This document shows positions 1 through 5,169 of a stretch of 5,169 nucleotides of DNA, in pieces. Within the stretch, counting starts at the first letter, position 1; each line of letters opens with the position of its first letter. Position numbers and translations under genes: made by a program. The DNA is taken from NCBI GenBank assembly GCA_031275145.1, contig JAISPE010000265.1, positions 1 to 5,169 on the forward strand. Reading direction: 5' to 3'. The notes beneath the pieces were generated by a model that made no database searches, was not told the origin of the DNA, and was given only the letters and a program-made list of their open reading frames with translations. Source of the stretch: Prevotellaceae bacterium (GTDB taxonomy: Bacteria > Bacteroidota > Bacteroidia > Bacteroidales > UBA932).

Positions 1-242
1 TATCGGATATGTTTCCGAAAAAAGTTATCGCTTCGGTAACAGGAATAGGCGGAATGGCAGGCTCGGCAGGCGCTATATTAATCGCATGGGTGACGGGACT
101 GTTACTCGACCATTTCAAAATTTTGGGGGAAATAGAAACAGGATACGGAATTATGTTCGTCGTATGCGCACTGGCGTATATCGTCGCATGGATTGTGATG
201 AAAATTCTTGTCCCGAAATTTAAAATTGTAGACGATTTGTAG
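1..242 (+). CDS. MFS transporter, ACS (hexuronate/ExuT-like) family, C-terminal fragment
   Basis: This is the C-terminal end of a gene that starts left of the window. The frame is open from base 3 (Ser-Asp, then the Met at 9-11) to the TAG at 240-242, so the Met at 9 is internal and not the start. The segment SDMFPKKVIASVTGIGGMAG is characteristic of the loop and helix near the end of anion:cation symporter (ACS) MFS proteins such as hexuronate transporter ExuT. It is followed by the end of that helix (AGAILIAWVTGLLLD) and by a final hydrophobic helix (GIMFVVCALAYIVAWIVMKIL) with a short basic cytoplasmic tail. By family, the protein would be an inner-membrane, probably proton-coupled, importer of uronates or similar sugar acids. 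The exact substrate cannot be read from about 80 residues. It converges on the GH92 gene at 546-2756, so the two are not co-transcribed. Confidence 0.88.
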   Translation, partial: SDMFPKKVIASVTGIGGMAGSAGAILIAWVTGLLLDHFKILGEIETGYGIMFVVCALAYIVAWIVMKILVPKFKIVDDL

Positions 243-253
243 GCCCGTAAAGA

Positions 254-360
254 TTTTTGACAGAATTACTTTTTATTACTTTTTTTTGACAGAATTAACA
301 TAATTTGCAAAATTAACAGATTTGTAAACTATGAAAATTCTGTCAATTCTGTCAAAAAAG
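254..360. repeat. Four-copy GACAGAATT repeat cluster, inverted
   Basis: The 9-mer GACAGAATT occurs at 259-267 and 288-296 in the + orientation. Its reverse complement AATTCTGTC occurs twice in perfect tandem at 336-344 and 345-353. The outer copies are flanked by T-runs on the left and an A-run on the right. As a result, 282-296 pairs perfectly with 345-359 over 15 bp around a loop of about 48 nt, and 254-267 can pair with 345-358 as an alternative. A further TTACTTTT/AAAAGTAA complement extends the symmetry to about base 370. The element may serve as a bidirectional terminator or RNA 3'-end stabiliser, or be a small dispersed genomic repeat. The T-run lies on the wrong side for a canonical intrinsic terminator on either strand, so the function is open. 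Confidence 0.75.
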
Positions 361-410
361 AGAAAAGTAACAAAGGGATGAGAAATAAATAACATATAAC
401 GGTTAAAAAA

Positions 411-432
411 CCTCATTTTTACCTCATTTTTA
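411..432. repeat. Short 11-bp tandem duplication
   Basis: Two exact head-to-tail copies of CCTCATTTTTA lie at 411-421 and 422-432 in the AT-rich convergent gap. They directly follow the GGTTAAAAAACC palindrome (401-412), which overlaps the first copy by two bases. This is probably a simple slippage duplication, and no function is inferred. Confidence 0.6.
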
Positions 433-503
433 AAACAAACCAACCTTTCATAGAACTAAAATGTAAAGATCGCATAATTAGATTATTCATGATAGCATCC
501 TTT

Positions 504-525
504 GCCGTATGCTTTAGCTTACGGC
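504..525. terminator. Small hairpin just downstream of the GH92 stop (possible terminator)
   Basis: GCCGTA (504-509) and TACGGC (520-525) form a perfect 6-bp stem. Inside it, past one T-T mismatch, GCT (511-513) and AGC (516-518) add three more pairs. It sits about 20 bp downstream of the GH92 stop codon on the - strand, a sensible place for a transcript end. No U-run follows it in either direction (AAAGG follows on the - strand), so it is at best a non-canonical terminator or 3'-end stabiliser. It could also be fortuitous. Confidence 0.3.
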
Positions 526-545
526 CCGTTGTACCTCCCCGTTTC

Positions 546-2756
546 TTACGGATTCACCGGCGGCTCGGCAATTCCCCACGATTTATTCGGTTTGTCGCCC
601 ATGACGAGCCTCAGTTTGCCGCCGGCGCTGATATCGTCGTGGCTGAACCGGGGTTTGTTCCACGGTTTGCCGTTTAGGGTGGCGGACTGGATATATTTGT
701 TGTCGGCAGAAGCATTTACCGCTTCGATTTCAAAACGGTTACCCTTGCCCAAATCTATACTGACACGACTGAAAACGGGACTGCCTATATCGTACGCTGG
801 CGAGCCTGGCGTTACGGGATAAAATCCCATCTGGCTGAATACGACAAATGCCGACATTCCTCCTCCATCCTCGTCGCCAGGGACGCCCATAAGGTCGTTT
901 CTAAACCACTGTTCGAGCAGGTTACGGATACGTTTCTGTGTCCGCCATGGCTGGCCGGCGTAATTGTAGAGATAAGGAATATGCAGCGACGGCTCGTTTG
1001 CCATCGAAAACATGCCGACATTTCCCGTATGGTCGGGCAAAGTGTTGTAAAATTCCCATCGTGACATACCGTAAGGCGTGTTGAACATATCTTCGAGCGC
1101 ATTGATGAAAGCCTCGTTGCCACCGAGCAGCGCTATCAGTTCGGCGATGTTGTGCTGCACGTCCCAGCGGTAAATGTATCCGTTGTTTTCGTCGTAATAA
1201 TCGCGCGCTCCCGGTCCGCCCGATATGCGATAGTCGATGCCGGAGATGAAATTTCCATCCTTGTCCTTCGGATGAAAAAATCCTGTCGCGGGATTGAACA
1301 AATTGCGGAAATTGTACGAGCTGCGGAGGAAACGCTCTGCGTCGTCCTTTCTCCCCAGAGCCGTCGCAAGACGCGAGAGACACCAGTGGTCGTACGATGT
1401 GCCGAGTGTGACGGCGACAGGCTGGCGTTTCTCCCACGAATTGACGCCGCGGACAGTCTCCGTTTCGCCGGCGTTCAGTGCGGGGAAATACCCGTTCTTT
1501 TTGTAAAAGTCATCAAGTTCGCCGGCGGGAATGTTCGACCAGGGAATAAGCGAACGTTCTTCGACAGATCCTTTGCATGCCTCGTAAGCCTTTTCCAGAT
1601 CGAAGTCCTGCAATCCTTTGGCCCAGGCGTCTGCCACCATAGCCACGCCATGGTTGGAGTTCATGCAGCGAGCGTCGCCCGATACGCCCGGGAAGGTAGG
1701 CATCCATTTGTTTTCCGACTGTTCCGCCATTAACACGTACGAACGGATAATGTCGCTTTCCGCCTTGCTGTCTATCAGTATACGTAACGGATGCGCCGCG
1801 CGGTATGTGTCCCAGATCCAGTCGTCGGTATAAAACGGACGGCCTTCGTCGTCGTGCACCCTGTTGTCGAACCCGCTGTAATAGCGACCGTCTTCGCTGA
1901 GTACGACGGGACGTTCATATACGCGGTAGAGCGAGGTATAAAAGACTGTCTTTTCGTTGTCCGTTCCGCCTTCGATGCGGATTTTTCCGAGCGCTTCGTT
2001 CCATATCCGCCGTCCCTCGGAGGCCACCGCTTCGACATCGTATCCGGCAATTTCGCGTTCGAGGTTTTTCCTTGCCTGCTCAATGCTGATAAAGGAGACG
2101 CCATACCGGAGTCCCAGCTTCGCCGTGCCTGCGGGATACTCCAGCACGAGCGCATCGTCTGTCATTACTCTTTGTACAGGTCTCGCATCCGTTTCGGCAT
2201 AAAAATAGACCTTTGTCTTCCCTCCGGCAGACTTGGACCCGCTGATAACCTGTCCTTCCGTTTTCAGTTCGCTGCGGCGGATTCCGAAAATCAGGTAAGG
2301 AGCGCTTTCCTGTGGAAACGTCAGACGGTACACCGCGCTTTGGCGAGACGGGGCATAATCTGCATGAACATCTATCTCGTCGAAATATACGCTGTAGCGA
2401 TATGGCTTCAGCTTTTCGCCGTCGTAGCTGAGCGACATTGCCGGCGGTACAAAAGGCGTGCTGCCGGAATGTGCGTACGGCATGAAATTGAGAGTCGAAG
2501 CGCTGCGATGGCTTGTCACAATCAGCGGCAATCCGTTCAGCCGGTTTCCTGTGAAATCCGTACGGAGTGGAAAAATACGCATCATACTGTTTGGAAGGCA
2601 TACCGTAGGGTACGTCGGCACTAACATGTGGCTGATACTTCCAATGTACGGGTTTACATAATCAACCGGTTCCTGTCCGGCTGCGTTTTCCCGACTGCAC
2701 AAGACTGTCAGGAAAAGTATCGCTGTCAAAGCGAAAAATTTACTTTTTGTTTTCAT
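546..2756 (-). CDS. Exported glycoside hydrolase family 92 protein (putative alpha-mannosidase)
   Basis: This is a complete 736-aa protein, close to the usual GH92 length. Family members are calcium-dependent, inverting exo-alpha-mannosidases with an N-terminal beta-sandwich and a C-terminal (alpha/alpha)6 barrel. Residues 1-27 form a signal peptide (MKTKSK, hydrophobic core, then NAAG), so the enzyme should act in the periplasm or outside the cell. Cys20 lacks a good lipobox because Leu precedes it, so a lipoprotein is unlikely. The mature part opens with the hallmark DYVNPYIG (32-39). The catalytic domain shows WDTYRAAHPL (315-324), NHGVAMVADAW (368-378), DENNGYIYRWDVQHN (522-536, with Glu523 aligning with the family general acid), NEPSLHIPYLYNYAGQPW (587-604) and GDEDGGGMSAFVVF (627-640), the last being the acidic loop expected to supply the base. 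The start is the ATG at 2754-2756, with no clear Shine-Dalgarno, as is usual in Bacteroidota. The +1-site motifs are divergent, so linkage specificity is uncertain. It lies 130 bp downstream of the DUF5682 gene on the same strand, probably as a separate unit. Confidence 0.93.
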   Translation of the reverse strand: MKTKSKFFALTAILFLTVLCSRENAAGQEPVDYVNPYIGSISHMLVPTYPTVCLPNSMMRIFPLRTDFTGNRLNGLPLIVTSHRSASTLNFMPYAHSGSTPFVPPAMSLSYDGEKLKPYRYSVYFDEIDVHADYAPSRQSAVYRLTFPQESAPYLIFGIRRSELKTEGQVISGSKSAGGKTKVYFYAETDARPVQRVMTDDALVLEYPAGTAKLGLRYGVSFISIEQARKNLEREIAGYDVEAVASEGRRIWNEALGKIRIEGGTDNEKTVFYTSLYRVYERPVVLSEDGRYYSGFDNRVHDDEGRPFYTDDWIWDTYRAAHPLRILIDSKAESDIIRSYVLMAEQSENKWMPTFPGVSGDARCMNSNHGVAMVADAWAKGLQDFDLEKAYEACKGSVEERSLIPWSNIPAGELDDFYKKNGYFPALNAGETETVRGVNSWEKRQPVAVTLGTSYDHWCLSRLATALGRKDDAERFLRSSYNFRNLFNPATGFFHPKDKDGNFISGIDYRISGGPGARDYYDENNGYIYRWDVQHNIAELIALLGGNEAFINALEDMFNTPYGMSRWEFYNTLPDHTGNVGMFSMANEPSLHIPYLYNYAGQPWRTQKRIRNLLEQWFRNDLMGVPGDEDGGGMSAFVVFSQMGFYPVTPGSPAYDIGSPVFSRVSIDLGKGNRFEIEAVNASADNKYIQSATLNGKPWNKPRFSHDDISAGGKLRLVMGDKPNKSWGIAEPPVNP

Positions 2757-2886
2757 CGTATGTATTTTAAATAATCTGTTTACCGTTTGTTATTTGCTGT
2801 TATTCCCCGCAATGACGAAGAGTCGGAAAACAGTTTTCTGCAAAAAAAACTCACAATTTTCACCCGTTTGATGTATAAATAAACAT
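2757..2886. other. Intergenic region upstream of the GH92 gene
   Basis: This 130-bp AT-rich gap lies between two - strand genes. It should contain the 3' end of the DUF5682 transcript and the GH92 promoter. Read on the - strand, an 8-base U-run (2842-2849) lies near the DUF5682 stop but is preceded by only a 4-bp AAAC/GTTT stem (2847-2869), too weak to call a terminator. No convincing Bacteroidota -7 element (TAnnTTTG) with a matching -33 TTG was found. The 30 bases before the GH92 ATG are A/T-rich with no purine-rich ribosome-binding site. Confidence 0.6.
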
Positions 2887-5169
2887 TCAGAAATCGAAAT
2901 CAAAATCATTCAGTTCGTTGAGTTTTTCTGTTTCTTCTTCCGACAGTTCGGTTTGCAGTATTTCCGCGATTTTTTCGGCTCCCGTACCCCAGAGTTCGCC
3001 CAAAAGTTCCGCGATACTGTTTTTCTGGGCAGGCTCAAACTGTCCGAAAGCACGGCGAAGAAAAACGAGCGAACGGTAAAACTCCCCGTCGTCAAGCGAA
3101 TTGATATAACTGTCAAGTTCCCGCCACAGCGAAACTCTCGACAGCAGGGCGTACCTGTTTCTGCCCGAAAGACCTTCGAACCATCCGGCGCCAAGATCGG
3201 CAGGAATGCCGGGCGACAGACGTCTTGACACTTCCCTTGCACAGTCATCGTCCGAAACAATATTGTGTTCCAGCATGATTGAGAACGCCATGCCCGACAG
3301 TATAGTGTTTAAATCGTCACGCGTGGCCAGCTGTTCCAGTTCGTTTTGCCACAGCTTTGTATCCACGCAGTCATACATTTCCTGCGAAACAAGTTCCATT
3401 GCGTTAATACATTCGCCGATTTCTTTCGCCGCGCTGTTATCGCAGCCCGACGCCGAAACCAGCAGCAACGAAGCCCTGAGAAACAGCTGTTGAAGGACAG
3501 GCTTAAGAGGCTCAAGATTAAATTTGCGAATATCTCCGTACTGAATTAAGGCCGATAATTCCTGCGCAGCTCTGGCTGTTTCCTTAAAATTCCCGGATTC
3601 CACGAGCAGGCTTTGCAATACGCTTATCGCATTTTCGAACAGTTTTGTCAAATTACATTCGCAGGCGTCTTTTATCGTCTTCGCAGCTTCCGCAACATCA
3701 TGACACAAGGTAAGACGTTCTTTTAACAGATATGCCGCAGCGAGTTCTATGGTTTCGCCTTTCAGATTTGTCTCCACGATTTCTATTTCCACCTCCGGCG
3801 TCCAGCGGAGTTCCCATAACTCTTTCCATGTTGCGCTATCCTGATTGACAGGCAACTTGCGTGCAAAATTTATGTTGAGGACATTCAGACAGTGTAAAAA
3901 TGTAGACCGGTTGAGGTCGATAAAAGCAGCTTCCACGGATTTAACCTTATGGTTTTCCCTCAAGTCAAGTTCCAGCATTTTGGCGACCGGCGACTTGTAA
4001 TCCGTAAGTTTCAGCCGTCGCAGTTCCCTGTTCATGTTTTCCTGAATGGGCGTCTGTCCCAGGCTTTCGGGTAACGAGCCGATTGCTGTGCCGATATCTA
4101 TTCTGTTCAATGCCTCGGCTACGACCGGGAGTTCGCCTCCGCCGAAACAGGTTACGGCAGCGTCGTGCAAATCACCGAGTACGGGCAAAGATCCGGAACG
4201 CATTGACGCAAGGGATTCTGCAAGCCTGACCGCTTCGATTACACTTGCCGGCGAAGCGTTATGCCCGGCTTTGCGCTGTAGCTGCGCTATTTTTGAGAGA
4301 TATATCGCGGGAAGCCGGTTCAGGCAGTTTTCCTGCATGGCATCCCACATGCTTTCAAAGTAATAGGGGGCTTTATTTCCCGCTCCGTATCCCATTCTGC
4401 TGCTTAATCTCAAATACGAATACGGCATCAGGGTTATTTTTGTCTGCGTTTTGGGTACGGTTTTCAGATCTTTGTCGGAAAGAGCCGGCTCATCGTTAGT
4501 TATGCCCGACACATGGTATGCGCCGACAACAACGACTATGTCCTCAATCTTGACTCCCGAATCGAGAGTTTTATCGATTTCCCTGCGCATGTGTGCTTCT
4601 CTCAGTGTGTTGTATGAATAATCGCGGGGAACGGCTTCAAATTCCCTGTCGATAACCATTTCCCTGATTTCCTTCGACTGAAATTTCAGTCCTTCCCTGA
4701 AAGTGTCTCTGTTCAGGTTATGCTCGAAATATCTTTCCCAGTAGCTTTCGTAATCATCTTCATTATAGAGAGCTGCAATCTTTTCATATAATTTGCCGTG
4801 ATATTCGTAAAAATCTTTTGCTTCGTCGGTAACAGCCTTATCTTTAAACTCGCCAAGTTTCAGTAAAACAGTTGAAGGGAGGTCGATAAAACGCAGCTCG
4901 CACCTGTTTCTTTTACCCCAGCATATTGCCTGATATTCGGGAGAATAACTTGCAAAAGGATATAATATCGTTTCAACGGGAAGCTCGGCAGTATAGGCCA
5001 ACAGCGCAACAGGCGGAACAACATTCCTGTCAGCAATGGATTCGATAAATTCATTTGCATCGGACGGGCCTTCTATCAGAATACATTTCGGCTTCTTCGA
5101 CTCAAGATAATCAAGAAGATGATATGAAGCGCCCGGCGACAGATGCCGTACTCCGAAAACATTAAGATT
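2887..5169 (-). CDS. DUF5682 family protein of MoxR/vWA-associated systems (5' end just outside window)
   Basis: The frame runs from the right edge of the window to the TGA at 2887-2889, giving 760 visible residues. An internal TTG at 4999-5001 is not the start, because conserved sequence continues upstream of it. The visible N-terminus NLNVFGVRHLSPGASYHLLD matches the start of DUF5682 proteins, so probably only a few residues are missing. Motifs in fragment numbering are GVRH (6-9), ILIEGPSDA (30-38), REAHM (190-194), VVVVGAYHVSGI (212-223), PYSYLRLSSRMGYGAGN (249-265), RSTFLHCLNVL (421-431), TWKELWELRW (447-456) and VFLRRAFGQF (702-711). Two GxxH motifs plus a glutamate and an RExxM segment resemble the TIKI/TraB/EreA/ChaN superfamily, which suggests an enzymatic N-terminal domain. 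The rest is mostly helical. No signal peptide or membrane helix is seen, so it is likely cytoplasmic. Family members typically sit with MoxR AAA+ ATPase, vWA and SWIM zinc-finger genes (compare E. coli YehM). Those partners would lie to the right. The biochemical function is unknown. Confidence 0.88.
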   Translation of the reverse strand, partial: NLNVFGVRHLSPGASYHLLDYLESKKPKCILIEGPSDANEFIESIADRNVVPPVALLAYTAELPVETILYPFASYSPEYQAICWGKRNRCELRFIDLPSTVLLKLGEFKDKAVTDEAKDFYEYHGKLYEKIAALYNEDDYESYWERYFEHNLNRDTFREGLKFQSKEIREMVIDREFEAVPRDYSYNTLREAHMRREIDKTLDSGVKIEDIVVVVGAYHVSGITNDEPALSDKDLKTVPKTQTKITLMPYSYLRLSSRMGYGAGNKAPYYFESMWDAMQENCLNRLPAIYLSKIAQLQRKAGHNASPASVIEAVRLAESLASMRSGSLPVLGDLHDAAVTCFGGGELPVVAEALNRIDIGTAIGSLPESLGQTPIQENMNRELRRLKLTDYKSPVAKMLELDLRENHKVKSVEAAFIDLNRSTFLHCLNVLNINFARKLPVNQDSATWKELWELRWTPEVEIEIVETNLKGETIELAAAYLLKERLTLCHDVAEAAKTIKDACECNLTKLFENAISVLQSLLVESGNFKETARAAQELSALIQYGDIRKFNLEPLKPVLQQLFLRASLLLVSASGCDNSAAKEIGECINAMELVSQEMYDCVDTKLWQNELEQLATRDDLNTILSGMAFSIMLEHNIVSDDDCAREVSRRLSPGIPADLGAGWFEGLSGRNRYALLSRVSLWRELDSYINSLDDGEFYRSLVFLRRAFGQFEPAQKNSIAELLGELWGTGAEKIAEILQTELSEEETEKLNELNDFDFDF

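Larger units (their letters stand above)
243..545. other. AT-rich convergent intergenic region
   Basis: This 303-bp gap separates two genes that end toward each other, so it should hold termination signals for both strands rather than promoters. No credible ORF or tRNA is visible. It contains the GACAGAATT repeat cluster (254-360), a GGTT-AAAA-AACC mini-hairpin (401-412) followed by TCATTTTT that could act as a weak + strand terminator, an 11-bp tandem duplication (411-432) and a small hairpin (504-525). No canonical strong GC stem followed directly by a U-tract was found on either strand. Confidence 0.7.

Noticed and set aside
257..262. TTGACA as a sigma-70 -35 box (also at 286-291)
   Set aside because: The region lies between converging genes, no suitable -10 or downstream gene follows on the + strand, and Bacteroidota primary promoters use a different consensus. 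TTGACA is simply part of the repeat.
243..545. CRISPR array or mobile-element end suggested by the repeats
   Set aside because: The repeat unit is only 9 bp with irregular spacing and mixed orientation. There are no spacers of constant length, no transposase and no target-site duplication.
1152..1733. + strand open frame (193 aa) within the GH92 gene
   Set aside because: It is fully antisense to the conserved catalytic region of GH92, has low-complexity composition and shows no family motif.
1791..2624. Long + strand open frame (277 aa) antisense to the GH92 gene
   Set aside because: It is a shadow of the high-GC GH92 coding sequence. Its product has no recognisable family features and the GH92 frame is clearly the real one.
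2842..2869. Intrinsic terminator after the DUF5682 gene
   Set aside because: The - strand U-run is present, but the preceding stem is only 4 bp with a 15-nt loop, too weak to support the call.
4999..5001. TTG as start codon of the DUF5682 protein
   Set aside because: The same frame continues without a stop to base 5169 and encodes the conserved GVRHLSPG and IEGPSDA motifs, so the true start is upstream of the window edge.

Overview
This window looks like a chromosomal segment of a Bacteroidota organism, probably Bacteroidales. The basis is a secreted family 92 glycoside hydrolase of the type common in glycan-degrading Bacteroidales, an ACS-family (hexuronate-type) sugar-acid transporter, AT-rich intergenic DNA, and no obvious Shine-Dalgarno sequence at the one visible start codon. 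The species cannot be fixed from the sequence.

Layout: (1) 1-242, + strand: the C-terminal end of an MFS transporter whose start lies left of the window. (2) 243-545: a 303-bp AT-rich gap between two converging genes. It holds four copies of the 9-mer GACAGAATT (two per orientation), a short 11-bp tandem duplication and a small GC-containing hairpin. (3) 546-2756, - strand: a complete exported GH92 enzyme (736 aa), predicted to act on alpha-mannosides, with a divergent active-site rim. (4) 2757-2886: a 130-bp gap. (5) 2887-5169, - strand: a nearly complete DUF5682-family protein. The frame stays open to the right edge, and only a few N-terminal residues are probably missing.

The DUF5682 gene is the most interesting item. 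From memory of the family, DUF5682 proteins are encoded beside MoxR-type AAA+ ATPases, vWA (CoxE-like) proteins and SWIM zinc-finger proteins (in E. coli, the yehL-yehM-yehP-yehQ cluster). These are poorly understood multi-component systems that have been proposed to be NTP-dependent conflict or quality-control systems. The protein carries two GxxH motifs, an EGP glutamate and an REAHM segment, an arrangement that resembles the TIKI/TraB/EreA/ChaN enzyme superfamily. It is the last gene of its transcription unit here. Any partner genes must lie to the right, outside the window. The transporter and GH92 fit a carbohydrate-utilisation setting, but nothing in the window links them functionally to the DUF5682 gene.
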